DNA of 64,000 nt from Bradyrhizobium sp. SK17 (lineage in GTDB: Bacteria; Pseudomonadota; Alphaproteobacteria; Rhizobiales; Xanthobacteraceae). Below are positions 8,030-16,593 of this stretch, piece by piece. A program made the position numbers and the translations under genes. The first letter of the stretch is position 1, and every line of letters starts with the position of its first letter. The stretch spans positions 620,001-684,000 of the forward strand of contig NZ_CP025113.1 in assembly GCF_002831585.1 (NCBI RefSeq), written 5' to 3'. Below the pieces are notes generated by a model. It did no database searches and was not told the origin of the DNA. It worked only from the letters and a program-made list of their open reading frames with translations.

Positions 8030-9262
8030 ATGACGATGCCGATCCGACACCGTATCGCAACCGCCCTGCTCGGCCTCACCGTCGCTGTCGCGACCGGGCA
8101 TGCCGCATGGGCGCAGAAGAAGTACGACACCGGCGCCAGCGATACCGAGATCAAGATCGGCAACATCGTCCCCTATAGCGGCCCGGCGTCGGCCTATGGC
8201 GTGGTCGGCAAGGCCATGGGCGCGGTGTTCAAGAAGGTCAACGACGACGGCGGCATCAACGGCCGCAAGATCAATTTCATTTCCTACGACGACGCCTATT
8301 CGCCGCCAAAGGCGGTGGAGCAGGCGCGCAAGCTGGTCGAGAGCGACGAGGTGCTGTTCCTGTTCGGCACGCTCGGCACCGCCTCCAACACCGCGATCCA
8401 GAAGTATCTCAACGCCAAGAAGGTGCCGCAGCTGTTCGTCGCCACCGGCGCCACCAAGTGGAACGACCCGAAGGCCTTCCCGTGGACCATGGGCTGGCTG
8501 CCGAGCTACCAGAGCGAGTCGCGGATCTACGCGAAGTATCTGCTCAAGGAGAAGCCCACGGCCAAGGTCGCGGTGCTCTACCAGAACGACGACATGGGCA
8601 AGGACTATCTCAAGGGCCTGGAAGACGGCTTCGCCGGCAATCCGGCTGGAATCGTCGCCAAGGAGAGCTACGAGGTCGCCGAACCCACCATCGATTCCCA
8701 TGTGGTGCGGCTGAAATCCGCCAATCCCGACGTCATCATCTTCTTCACCACGCCGAAATTCGGCGCCCAGGCGATCAAGAAGCTCGGCGAGATGAACTGG
8801 AAGCCGGTGACGATCGTCTCCAACGTCTCGGCCTCCACCGCGACGGTGATGCGTCCGGCCGGGCTCGACAATGCGCAGGGCGTGATCTCGGCGGCCTACG
8901 CCAAGGACGCCAGCGATCCGCAGTGGAAGGACGATTCCGGCATGAAGGCGTTCGACGATCTGCTCGCCAAATATTTGCCCGACACCAACCGCGCCGATGC
9001 TTCGGCGATGACCGGCTACAACATGGCGACCACCATGGTCGAGGTGCTGCGCCGCTGCGGCGACGATCTCACCCGCGCCAACGTCATGAAGCAGGCGGCG
9101 AGCCTGAAGCAGTTCGCGCAAGGCGGCCTGCTGCCGGGCGTGACGCTCACCACCGGCCCTGCCGACTTCCAGCCGATCGAGCAGTTGCAGCTGATGCAGT
9201 TCAAGGGCGAGCGCTGGCAGTTGTTCGGCGACGTCATCAGCGGCGAGATCGCCGGCAACTGA
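8030..9262 (+). CDS. Liv-type ABC transporter substrate-binding protein 5 (tandem paralogue)
   Basis: This 410-residue periplasmic binding protein is the last of the array. ATG 8030 has AAGGAG about 11 bases upstream; an in-frame ATG at 8036 is an alternative. The signal peptide ends near AAWA, then QKKYDTGASDTEIKIGN. It departs from the other members at two sites: the ligand loop is FGTLGTASN, and the segment after PYSGPASAYGVVGK reads AMGAVFKKVND rather than TEEAYF. The conserved ATGATKWNDPK and PWTMGW blocks remain. It lies 22 bases before the glycerate kinase gene, so the two are probably cotranscribed. Confidence 0.91.
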   Translation: MTMPIRHRIATALLGLTVAVATGHAAWAQKKYDTGASDTEIKIGNIVPYSGPASAYGVVGKAMGAVFKKVNDDGGINGRKINFISYDDAYSPPKAVEQARKLVESDEVLFLFGTLGTASNTAIQKYLNAKKVPQLFVATGATKWNDPKAFPWTMGWLPSYQSESRIYAKYLLKEKPTAKVAVLYQNDDMGKDYLKGLEDGFAGNPAGIVAKESYEVAEPTIDSHVVRLKSANPDVIIFFTTPKFGAQAIKKLGEMNWKPVTIVSNVSASTATVMRPAGLDNAQGVISAAYAKDASDPQWKDDSGMKAFDDLLAKYLPDTNRADASAMTGYNMATTMVEVLRRCGDDLTRANVMKQAASLKQFAQGGLLPGVTLTTGPADFQPIEQLQLMQFKGERWQLFGDVISGEIAGN

Positions 9263-9284
9263 TCCGTCATACGGAGGCCCAGCC

Positions 9285-10568
9285 ATGACCGACCGTCGTC
9301 CCTTCCTGCGTTCGATCTTCGATGCCGCGGTGGCGGCTGCGCATCCCGACGTCGTGCTCGCGGCGCGGCTGCGGCCGGTGCCGAAGGGACGGGTGATCTG
9401 CCTCGCCGCCGGCAAGGGCGCCGGCGCGATGGCGGCGGCGGCGGAACGGCACTATCTCGATACGCTCGGCCTCGAGCCACAGCGGCTGGTCGGCATCGCC
9501 ACCACCCGCCACGGCCACGGCGTGCCGACCCGCCGCATCCAGGTGGTCGAGGCCGGCCACCCGGTGCCCGACGAGGCCGGCCTGCGCGCCGCCGACGATA
9601 CGTTGCGGCTGGCGGCGGAAGCGACGCCCGACGACCTGCTGCTGGTGCTCTTGACCGGGGGGGGCTCGGCGAACTGGATCGCGCCGGTCGAGGGCGTCAG
9701 CTTTGCCCAGAAGCAACAGGTCAACCGCGCGCTGCTGCGCTCCGGTGCGCCGATCGGCGAAATGAACATCGTCCGCAAGCATCTGTCGCGGATCAAGGGC
9801 GGACGGCTGGCGCGCGCCGGCCAGCACGCCGCCGAGATCGTCACCCTGGCGATCTCGGACGTGCCGCATGACGATCCCTCGGCGATCGCCTCGGGCCCGA
9901 CGGTGCCGGATCCGACCACGCTGGCGGATGCCCGCGCGCTGGTCGCCAAGTACAATCTCTCGGTCGATGACGCGGTGCGCCGCGCGCTCGACGATCCCAG
10001 CAATGAGAGCTGCAAGCCCGGCGATCCCGCCTTTGCGCGCGCCACGTTCGAGCTGCTGGCAAAGCCGAAGGCCTCGATCGACGCCGCGGTGAAGGTCGCG
10101 CAGGACGCCGGCTACGAGACCATCGCGCTCGGCGCCGATCTCGAAGGCGAAGCCCGCGAGGTTGCGGCCGAGCATGCGCGGTTGGCGCTGAAGGCGCGCA
10201 GCGAAGGCAAGCGCGTCGCGATCGTCTCCGGCGGCGAGCTCACGGTGACGGTGCGCGGCAACGGCCGCGGCGGACCCAACCAGGAATATGCGCTGGCGCT
10301 CGCCGGCCTGCTCAAGGATACGCCCGACATCGCGGCGCTCGCCGCCGACACCGATGGCGCCGATGGCGGTGCCGGCAGCGCGACCGACCCCGCCGGCGCC
10401 ATGATCGACCAGGCGACCTTCGCCAAGATGAAATCGATCGGCCTCGATCCGAAGGCCTATCTCGAGAACAACGACGCCACCGGCTTCTTCGCGCAGACCG
10501 GCGACCTGCTGCTGACCGGCCCGACGCTGACCAATGTGAATGATGTCAGGGTGATTTTGGTGGATTGA
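9285..10568 (+). CDS. Glycerate 2-kinase / MOFRL-family protein (GckA/TtuD-like)
   Basis: This 427-residue cytoplasmic protein belongs to the DUF4147-MOFRL family, which phosphorylates D-glycerate at C2; older annotations call it hydroxypyruvate reductase (TtuD). The N-terminal domain shows LAAGKGAGAMA, the nucleotide-binding LLTGGGSANW and the MNIVRKHLSRIKGG block. The C-terminal MOFRL domain is seen in VSGGELTVTVRGNGRGGPNQ and the DGADGGAG stretch. Its start is 22 bases after the fifth binding-protein gene, so it belongs to that transcript. A run of eight G residues at 9657-9664 is intact in frame. Why a glycerate kinase sits with this importer is unclear. Confidence 0.88.
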   Translation: MTDRRPFLRSIFDAAVAAAHPDVVLAARLRPVPKGRVICLAAGKGAGAMAAAAERHYLDTLGLEPQRLVGIATTRHGHGVPTRRIQVVEAGHPVPDEAGLRAADDTLRLAAEATPDDLLLVLLTGGGSANWIAPVEGVSFAQKQQVNRALLRSGAPIGEMNIVRKHLSRIKGGRLARAGQHAAEIVTLAISDVPHDDPSAIASGPTVPDPTTLADARALVAKYNLSVDDAVRRALDDPSNESCKPGDPAFARATFELLAKPKASIDAAVKVAQDAGYETIALGADLEGEAREVAAEHARLALKARSEGKRVAIVSGGELTVTVRGNGRGGPNQEYALALAGLLKDTPDIAALAADTDGADGGAGSATDPAGAMIDQATFAKMKSIGLDPKAYLENNDATGFFAQTGDLLLTGPTLTNVNDVRVILVD

Positions 10569-10576
10569 GGCGCCTT

Positions 10577-10679
10577 GTCATTCCGGGGCAGCCCGCAGGG
10601 CTGAGCCCGGAATCCATTCAGCCGCGAAGCTTGCGGCGCCATGGATTCCGGGCTCTCGCTTCGCGAGCCTCGGAATGAC
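10577..10679. repeat. Long palindromic intergenic repeat (gtcattccgggg family)
   Basis: An inverted-repeat unit bounded by GTCATTCCG and CGGAATGAC contains inner arms GGAATCCAT and ATGGATTCC. It sits between the convergent kinase and marR genes and would fold in both transcripts, so it may serve as a two-way terminator. The family is common between genes in Bradyrhizobium. Confidence 0.8.
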
Positions 10680-10685
10680 GAGCCC

Positions 10686-11204
10686 TCAAAACTCCTGCGC
10701 GAGCTTCGCCAGCATTTCCAGCAGCGCGGCGTGGTTGGCCGGGCCGAGCACCTCGATCAGCCGAGCCTCGTGCTTGTTGGCGACCAGCTTCTTGGCGCGC
10801 GCCAGCACGGCGCGGCCCTTGTCGGTGAGGACCAGGATGTGGGAGCGGCGGTCATTGGTGGAGCGCATCCGCGCGCAAAGGTCGCGGCTCTCCAGCGCGT
10901 CGAGCATCGCGACGAAATTCGGCCGGAGGATGCCGAGCGTGTTGGCGATCTCGGTCTGGTTGCGACCCGGGTTCTTGTCGAGCAGCAGCAGCACCGAGAA
11001 CTGCGCCGGGGTCAGTTGCAGCGGCGCCACGCAGCGCAGGAAGTCCTCGAATACCTTGAGTTGCGCCCGCTTCAACGAATAGCCGAGCAAACCTGACAGT
11101 TCGCCCAATTGCAGCATGCTGTCGTCCCCGGCAGGATCGACCGGTTCCCGACGCGTGGCGCGCGGAGACCTGACGACATCGGAGGCGGTCTTGGAAACAG
11201 TCAT
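10686..11204 (-). CDS. MarR-family transcriptional regulator
   Basis: This 172-residue winged-helix repressor has the MarR core: a recognition region around TPAQFSVLLLLDKNPG, then RNQTEIANTLGILRPNFVAM and the wing with the family DRR motif (STNDRRSHILVLT). ATG 11204 is preferred over an upstream TTG at 11231. It is transcribed away from the second Liv operon across a 178-bp AT-rich spacer, so it probably represses both itself and that operon. MarR proteins of this setting (for example CouR in Rhodopseudomonas) respond to hydroxycinnamoyl-CoA. That ligand is a hypothesis here. Confidence 0.88.
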   Translation of the reverse strand: MTVSKTASDVVRSPRATRREPVDPAGDDSMLQLGELSGLLGYSLKRAQLKVFEDFLRCVAPLQLTPAQFSVLLLLDKNPGRNQTEIANTLGILRPNFVAMLDALESRDLCARMRSTNDRRSHILVLTDKGRAVLARAKKLVANKHEARLIEVLGPANHAALLEMLAKLAQEF

Positions 11205-11382
11205 CGCTCCAGGCTCGCAATCCCGGTACAAAAACCCCGCGGGACGCTCGGGGATCTTGAGATTATATCCAATAATTGTTATCCGCTATATCTAATATCG
11301 ACGGCTATCAACAGCCGATATCGGCCGACCCGACCGGCACAGCCGGTTGCGACGGCCCGACGCTTAAGGGGGACGCTCAGCC
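11205..11382. promoter_or_regulatory. Divergent control region between marR and the second liv operon
   Basis: This 178-bp spacer contains an AT-rich island at about 11262-11305, unusual in this GC-rich DNA, with repeated ATATC/GATAT and TGTTAT elements suited to a MarR operator and two divergent promoters. A purine-rich ribosome-binding site, AAGGGGGA (11366-11373), sits about nine bases before the TTG start of the permease gene. No single clean palindrome was found. Confidence 0.5.
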
Positions 11383-12423
11383 TTGAACACAACGATCATG
11401 CTGTTCCTGCTGCAGGACGGCATCACCAATGGCGCGATCTACGCACTGCTTGGGCTGGCCCTGGTGCTGGTGTTCGCGGTGACGCGGGTGATCCTGATCC
11501 CGCAAGGCGAATTCGTGACCTATGGCGCGCTGAGCTACGCCATGCTGGCGACCGGCCAGGTGCCCGGCACCGTGCGGCTCGCGGTCGCGATGGGGCTCGT
11601 CGCCTTCGCCCTCGACCTGTTCTTCGCGCGCAAGGCGCTGCACGCCGGCAAGGTGATACGCTCGGCCGCGCTCAACATCGCCTTCCCGTTCGCGCTGCTT
11701 GGCCTGACCTATGCGCTGGTCGGCCCGAACACGCCGATCGCCGTCAACATCGCGCTGGCGCTGCTGATCGTGGCGGCGATCGGGCTGTTCCTCTACCGCA
11801 TCGCGTTCCAGCCGATCGCGCACACCTCCGTGCTGGTGCTGTTGATCGCCTCGGTCGGCTGCCATCTGGCGCTACAGGGCCTCGGCCTGGTGTTCTTCGG
11901 TGCCGAAGGCCTGCGCGGCCCGGCGCTGTCGAACGCCGCGGTGACCGCGGGCCCGCTGCGTTTCACCGGCCAGAGCCTCGCGGTGTACGGCCTGACGGTC
12001 GGCTTCATCGCCGCCCTTTGGCTGTTCTTCGGCTACACCAGGACCGGCAAGGCGCTGCGCGCCACCGCGGTCAATCGGCTCGGCGCCCGCCTGGTCGGCA
12101 TCCGCACCACGCTGTCGGGCCAGATCGCGTTCCTGCTCGCATCCGTGATCGGCGCGATCTCCGGCATCCTGATCGTGCCGATCACCACGCTCTATTACGA
12201 CACCGGCTTCCTGATCGGCCTGAAGGGTTTCATCGCCGCCATCATCGGCGGCCTGGTCAGCTATCCCCTGACCGCGGTCGCGGCCATCGTGGTCGGCATC
12301 GTCGAGGCCTTCTCGTCGTTCTACGCCAGCAACTTCAAGGAAGTCATCGTGTTCACGCTGATCCTTCCCGTCCTGGTGCTGCGCTCGCTCGCAGCGCCCC
12401 AGGTCGAAGAAGAGAAGGATTGA
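11383..12423 (+). CDS. Liv-type ABC transporter permease LivH (second system)
   Basis: This 346-residue permease opens the second Liv operon. TTG 11383 is chosen because AAGGGGGA lies at the right distance; ATG 11398 is a weaker alternative. The N-terminus (GITNGAIYALLGLALVLVFAVT) and the following IPQGEFVTYGAL stretch are LivH-like, and the ATPase-contact loop appears as GKALRATAVNRLGARLVGI. It is longer than the first LivH by about 50 residues. It is followed after five bases by a fused permease-ATPase gene. Confidence 0.9.
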   Translation: MNTTIMLFLLQDGITNGAIYALLGLALVLVFAVTRVILIPQGEFVTYGALSYAMLATGQVPGTVRLAVAMGLVAFALDLFFARKALHAGKVIRSAALNIAFPFALLGLTYALVGPNTPIAVNIALALLIVAAIGLFLYRIAFQPIAHTSVLVLLIASVGCHLALQGLGLVFFGAEGLRGPALSNAAVTAGPLRFTGQSLAVYGLTVGFIAALWLFFGYTRTGKALRATAVNRLGARLVGIRTTLSGQIAFLLASVIGAISGILIVPITTLYYDTGFLIGLKGFIAAIIGGLVSYPLTAVAAIVVGIVEAFSSFYASNFKEVIVFTLILPVLVLRSLAAPQVEEEKD

Positions 12424-12428
12424 GCGCG

Positions 12429-14198
12429 ATGACGCAGCGGCTGCCTCTGATCATCTTCGCGCTCGCGATGGCGGTGATCCCGCTGCTCCCGGGCGTCCCG
12501 CCGTTCTGGATCGTGCTGCTCGACAATATCGGCCTCGCCGCGCTGGTGGCGATGGGGCTGGTGCTGCTCACCGGCGTCGGCGGCCTCACTTCGTTCGGAC
12601 AGGCCGCGTTCTGCGGCTTCGGCGCCTACACCACGGCGGTGTTGACCACAGCCTATGGCGTCTCGCCCTGGCTGACCTTGCCGGCATCGCTTCTGGTCAG
12701 CGGCATCGCGGCGGTGCTGCTCGGCCTCGTCACGGTGCGGCTGTCGGGCCATTACCTGCCGCTCGGCACCATCGCCTGGGGCATCGGCCTGTTCTATCTG
12801 TTCAGCAAGCTGGAATTCCTCGGCCGCAATGACGGCATCTCGGGCATTCCGCCGCTCTCGATCGGCTCGTTCAAGATGCTGAGCCCGGATGCGATCTATT
12901 ACGCGATCTGGGTCGCGGTGCTGCTCGCCGCGCTCTTGACCATGAACCTGCTGGATTCCCGCACCGGGCGCGCGATCCGCGCGCTGCGGCGCGGGCATGT
13001 CGCGGCGGAAGCGTTCGGCGTGCAGACGCCGCGCGCCAAACTGCTGGTGTTCATCTATGCCGCCGTTCTGGCCGGCCTGTCCGGCTGGCTCTATGCGCAT
13101 TTCCAGCGCGCCGCAAACCCGACGCCGTTCGGCGCGCAGGCCGGCATCGAATATCTGTTCATCGCCGTGGTCGGCGGTGCCGGCTACGTCTGGGGCGGCG
13201 TGCTCGGCGCGGCCATCGTCGTGATCCTCAAGGAAGTGCTGCAAAGCTACCTGCCCTACATCTTCGGCGGCCAGAGCCAGCTCGAGACCATCGTGTTCGG
13301 CATCATGCTGGTGCTGCTGTTGCAGCTCGCGCCGCAGGGCGTCTGGCCCTGGCTGATGTCGCGGCTGCCGTTCAAGCCCGCGCGCAAGACGCCTGATACG
13401 TCGGTGAAGCTGGAGCATCCCGAGCGCGCTGCCGGCTCGTCGCCGGTGCTGCTGCATGTCGAGAAGGCACGGAAGCAGTTCGGCGGCGTGGTCGCCGTGA
13501 ACGACGTCTCGTTCGACGTCAACGCCCGCGAGATCGTCGCGCTGATCGGCCCGAACGGCGCCGGCAAGAGCACCACCTTCAACCTGATCACCGGCGTGCT
13601 GGCCACGACCGGCGGCAAGGTCTCGGTGCTCGGCAGGGAAGTTGCCAACGCCCCGCCCCAGGAGGTGGTCAAGCTCGGCGTGTCCAGGACCTTCCAGCAC
13701 GTCAAGCTGGTGCCCGACATGACCGTGCTCGAGAACGTCGCGATCGGCGCCCATCTGCGCGGCTCGTCCGGCGCGATCTCCAGCATGCTGCGGCTCGACC
13801 GCGCCGACGAAGCGAGGCTTTTGGCGGAGGCCGCGCGGCAGATCGAACGCGTCGGCCTGTCCGACCAGATCGACCAGCTCGCGGGTTCGCTGTCGCTCGG
13901 CCAGCAGCGCATCGTCGAGATCGCGCGCGCGCTGTGCGTCGATCCGATGCTGCTGCTGCTCGACGAGCCGGCCGCCGGCCTGCGCCACATGGAGAAGCAG
14001 CGGCTGGCTGCGCTGCTGCGGCAATTGCGCGACGGCGGCATGTCGGTGCTGCTGGTCGAGCACGACATGGGCTTCGTGATGGATCTCGCCGACCGCATCG
14101 TGGTGCTCGATTTCGGCACCAAGATCGCCGAGGGAACGCCGGCCGCGATCAAGCGCAATCCCGACGTGATCAAGGCCTATCTCGGAGCCGCCGCATGA
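12429..14198 (+). CDS. Fused Liv-type permease-ATPase (LivM-LivG)
   Basis: This 589-residue protein joins a LivM permease to a LivG ATPase in one chain. Residues 1 to about 315 form the membrane part, with [20 protein letters not shown] near residue 55. A linker of about 25 residues follows, then the ATPase with Walker A (GPNGAGKST), a Q-loop region (SRTFQHVKL), the signature LSLGQQR, Walker B ([11 protein letters not shown]) and the H-loop VEHDMG. There is no frameshift or internal stop. Such fusions occur in several Bradyrhizobium aromatic-acid transporters. It overlaps the next livF start by four bases (ATGA), indicating translational coupling. Confidence 0.93.
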   Translation: MTQRLPLIIFALAMAVIPLLPGVPPFWIVLLDNIGLAALVAMGLVLLTGVGGLTSFGQAAFCGFGAYTTAVLTTAYGVSPWLTLPASLLVSGIAAVLLGLVTVRLSGHYLPLGTIAWGIGLFYLFSKLEFLGRNDGISGIPPLSIGSFKMLSPDAIYYAIWVAVLLAALLTMNLLDSRTGRAIRALRRGHVAAEAFGVQTPRAKLLVFIYAAVLAGLSGWLYAHFQRAANPTPFGAQAGIEYLFIAVVGGAGYVWGGVLGAAIVVILKEVLQSYLPYIFGGQSQLETIVFGIMLVLLLQLAPQGVWPWLMSRLPFKPARKTPDTSVKLEHPERAAGSSPVLLHVEKARKQFGGVVAVNDVSFDVNAREIVALIGPNGAGKSTTFNLITGVLATTGGKVSVLGREVANAPPQEVVKLGVSRTFQHVKLVPDMTVLENVAIGAHLRGSSGAISSMLRLDRADEARLLAEAARQIERVGLSDQIDQLAGSLSLGQQRIVEIARALCVDPMLLLLDEPAAGLRHMEKQRLAALLRQLRDGGMSVLLVEHDMGFVMDLADRIVVLDFGTKIAEGTPAAIKRNPDVIKAYLGAAA

Positions 14199-14926
14199 CT
14201 GCGCTGCTATCGGTCGCCGACGTCCACATTTCCTACGGCAAGGTCGAGGCGGTACGCGGCGTCTCGCTCGACGTCGCCGACAACGAGATCGTTACCATCA
14301 TCGGCGCCAACGGCGCCGGCAAGACCACGCTGCTCAACGCCATGATGGGCGTGCTGCCGCTAAAGGGCCGCACCAGCTTCGCTGGCGCCGACATGGCGCC
14401 GCTCGACATCGAGGACCGCGTCGCGAAGGGCTTGAGCCTGGTGCCCGAGCATCGCGAATTGTTCGGCACCATGAATGTCGAGGACAATCTCGAGCTCGGC
14501 GCGTTCCGGATCGCGAAGGCTGTCGCCGCGACCTCGCTGGAGCGGGTCTACACCCTGTTTCCGCGGCTCAAGGAGCGGCGCAAGCAGCTCGCCGGCACGC
14601 TGTCCGGCGGCGAGCAGCAGATGCTGGCGATGGGCCGCGCGCTGATGGGCGCGCCAAAACTCCTGATGCTGGACGAGCCGAGCCTCGGCCTCGCCCCGAT
14701 CATCGTCGCCGACATCTTCCGCATCGTCGGCGAGCTCCGCGCAGCCGGGGTCTCGGTGCTGCTGGTCGAGCAGAATGCCCAGGCCGCACTCCAGATCGCC
14801 GACCGCGCCTATGTGATGGAGCTCGGCGAATTCGTGCTGTCGGGCCCAGCCAAGGACATCGCCGCCAACAAGGGCGTCGCCGCGAGCTATCTCGGCTTCC
14901 AGCACGAGGGCGAGAGCGCGATTTAG
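14195..14926 (+). CDS. Liv-type ABC transporter ATP-binding protein LivF (second system)
   Basis: This 243-residue ATPase partners the LivG domain of the preceding fusion. Visible are Walker A (GANGAGKTT), the LivF-typical LVPEHRELFGTMNVEDNLELG segment read in pieces around residues 88-105, the signature LSGGEQQMLAMGRAL, Walker B (LMLDEPSLGLAP) and the H-loop VEQNAQ. Its ATG overlaps the upstream stop by four bases. The gene ends the plus-strand operon; the matching binding protein is encoded on the opposite strand at 15276-16427. Confidence 0.94.
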   Translation: MTALLSVADVHISYGKVEAVRGVSLDVADNEIVTIIGANGAGKTTLLNAMMGVLPLKGRTSFAGADMAPLDIEDRVAKGLSLVPEHRELFGTMNVEDNLELGAFRIAKAVAATSLERVYTLFPRLKERRKQLAGTLSGGEQQMLAMGRALMGAPKLLMLDEPSLGLAPIIVADIFRIVGELRAAGVSVLLVEQNAQAALQIADRAYVMELGEFVLSGPAKDIAANKGVAASYLGFQHEGESAI

Positions 14927-14993
14927 GAACGCTGGTACGTACGCGGATGGATCGCCAAGCGCGCCAATGTGAGGGAGCTCCCGGCAGTAGGGT

Positions 14994-15160
14994 TCCCTCC
15001 CCCCTTGCGGGGAGGGTTAGGGAGAGGGGTGTCACACGGCATGCTCTTGCCGTACGCGCTTCAACTACGCGCGACCGAGATTGCGCTAGCGACAATCCCA
15101 TCGATCATCTTGCCCGCGGCTTACCCCTCTCCCCACCCCTCCCCCGCAAGGGGGGAGCCC
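14994..15160. repeat. Intergenic repeat (ccctcccc...gagggg family)
   Basis: Low-complexity arms rich in CCCTCCCC/GGGGAGGG flank this unit, with CCTTGCGGGGAGGG at the left and CCCCTCTCC...CCGCAAGG at the right. It fills most of the 349-bp gene-free gap between the convergent livF and binding-protein genes; the rest of that gap holds only the terminator at 15214. A related unit lies at 51207-51334. Confidence 0.75.
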
Positions 15161-15213
15161 GCGCAACTTGCCCACCTTGCGCAATTTCGGGTGAACGCCT
15201 CTCCTGCGGAGGC

Positions 15214-15247
15214 TAAGAAAAAAGCCGGTCTGCTTCGAGACCGGCTT
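15214..15247 (-). terminator. Intrinsic terminator of the minus-strand binding-protein gene
   Basis: A 10-bp stem (AAGCCGGTCT with AGACCGGCTT, loop GCTTCG) is followed on the minus strand by a run of six T residues. It lies 28 bases past the stop of the binding-protein gene. Confidence 0.9.
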
Positions 15248-15275
15248 CTTCGCTTCGTCCAAGCCCGTGACTGGC

Positions 15276-16427
15276 TCACATCGCCGGGACGTACTTCCCG
15301 TCCTTGACCGTCAGCAGGATACGCGAGCGGTCGTCGAGGCCGTAGCGGTCCTTTTCAGTCCAGTTGTAGACGCCCTGGCTCGCGACGATCTCCTTCTCGG
15401 AGATCAACGCCTGACGGATCGCCTCGCGGAATTCCGGCGTGCCGGGCTTGGCGGTCTTCAGCGCCGTTGGGATGATGCGGTTCAGCACCTGGAACGCGTC
15501 GTAGGAGTGGCCGGCGAACTGGCTGCGGCTGTTGGCGCCGTACTTGGCTTCATAGGCGGTGTTGAGCGCAAGGCCGGGCTTCTTGGTCAGCGCGCTGTCT
15601 GGCTGGGTCTCCGGCGACATCACCGGTCCCGCCGCCATGATGACGCCTTCAGCAGCAGCGCCCGCGATGCGGATGAAGTCCATCGTGGCTGCGCCGTGGG
15701 TCTGGTAGATCAGGCCCTTGTAACCGCGCTCGCGCAGCGCGGTTTGCGGCAGCGCGGCAGCGGTGCCCGAGGCGCCGATCAGGATGGCGTCCGGATTGGA
15801 GGCGACGAGCTTCAGCACCTGGCCGGCGACCGAGGTGTCGGGACGCGCGAAGCGCTCCTCGTCGGTCATGGTCAGGCCCATCGGTACGGCGTGGGCCTTG
15901 AAGTCGGTGACCCAGAGATCGCCATAGGAATCCGAGTAGCCGATATAGCCGACGGTCTTGATGTTGTGAGCCTTCATGTGCTCGTAGAGCGCCTTGGCCA
16001 TGATCGACGCCGACTGCGGCAGGTCGACCGACCACTTGGCGCGGGCGTCGTTGATCGGGAACGGCGCCAGACCCAAATGCGGGATGCCGGCCTCGTTGGC
16101 CACCGTCGACACCGCGATCGTCGGCGGCGTGGTGCAGGAGCCCATGATGATGTCGGCCTTGGACTCGGTGACGAAGCGCCGCGCATTGGTGGTCGCGGCC
16201 GTCGGATCGCCGCCGTCATCGAGCACGATCAGCTTCAGCGGCACGCCGCCGATCTCCTTCGGCACGAAATCGAGCGCGTTGCGCTCGGGGATGCCGAGCG
16301 CCGCGGCCGGCCCCGTGGTCGAGATCGAAATGCCGATGGTGATCTCATTGGTCTGCGCCTGCGCGGACATGCCCGGCAGCGCGAAAGCTGCTGCGAGCAC
16401 CGCGGCGGCGAGAGTGGCCTTCCTCAT
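15276..16427 (-). CDS. Liv-type ABC transporter substrate-binding protein (second system)
   Basis: This 383-residue periplasmic binding protein has a signal peptide ending at SAQA, then QTNEITIGISISTTGPAAALG. A ligand-loop-like GSCTTPPT occurs near residue 97. It is distant from the five-member array and resembles the LivK branch found with aromatic catabolic genes. ATG 16427 follows GGGAGGA at good spacing. It probably serves the LivH/LivMG/LivF system encoded convergently next door, and it is the last gene of the minus-strand CoA-ligase operon. The ligand is inferred to be an aromatic or phenylpropanoid acid. Confidence 0.9.
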   Translation of the reverse strand: MRKATLAAAVLAAAFALPGMSAQAQTNEITIGISISTTGPAAALGIPERNALDFVPKEIGGVPLKLIVLDDGGDPTAATTNARRFVTESKADIIMGSCTTPPTIAVSTVANEAGIPHLGLAPFPINDARAKWSVDLPQSASIMAKALYEHMKAHNIKTVGYIGYSDSYGDLWVTDFKAHAVPMGLTMTDEERFARPDTSVAGQVLKLVASNPDAILIGASGTAAALPQTALRERGYKGLIYQTHGAATMDFIRIAGAAAEGVIMAAGPVMSPETQPDSALTKKPGLALNTAYEAKYGANSRSQFAGHSYDAFQVLNRIIPTALKTAKPGTPEFREAIRQALISEKEIVASQGVYNWTEKDRYGLDDRSRILLTVKDGKYVPAM

Positions 16428-16495
16428 TCATTCCTCCCTGCGGATATGTTTTTTGGGTTTAAACCGGTTTCGCGGGCCAATTCAGCCCCTTCTTT

Positions 16496-16546
16496 AGAGC
16501 ATGATCCGGAAAAGTGGAAACCGGTTTTCCAGGAGAGTCATGCTCC
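16496..16546. repeat. Palindromic intergenic repeat (agcatgatccgg family)
   Basis: The arms GAGCATGATCCGGAAAA and the matching CCGGTTTTCC...TCATGCTC enclose a short loop. It is the same family as the element after livM and sits in the spacer between the thioesterase and binding-protein genes. A short GAAGGGC/GCCCTTC inverted repeat follows at 16561-16583. Confidence 0.82.
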
Positions 16547-16593
16547 AAAAGTCGAGTCACGAAGGGCGGCACGTCAGCCCTTCATGAACAAGT

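Noticed and set aside
7937..9415. Antisense open frame of 492 codons opposite binding-protein gene 5
   Set aside because: It has a biased composition and no recognisable domain, and the same kind of antisense frame appears opposite each of the five paralogues, as expected of a mirrored reading frame.
12321..14063. Long antisense open frame of 580 codons opposite the LivM-LivG fusion
   Set aside because: It is a shadow of the high-GC coding strand: the translation is rich in Arg, Gln, His and Asp with no domain, while the plus frame has all ABC motifs.
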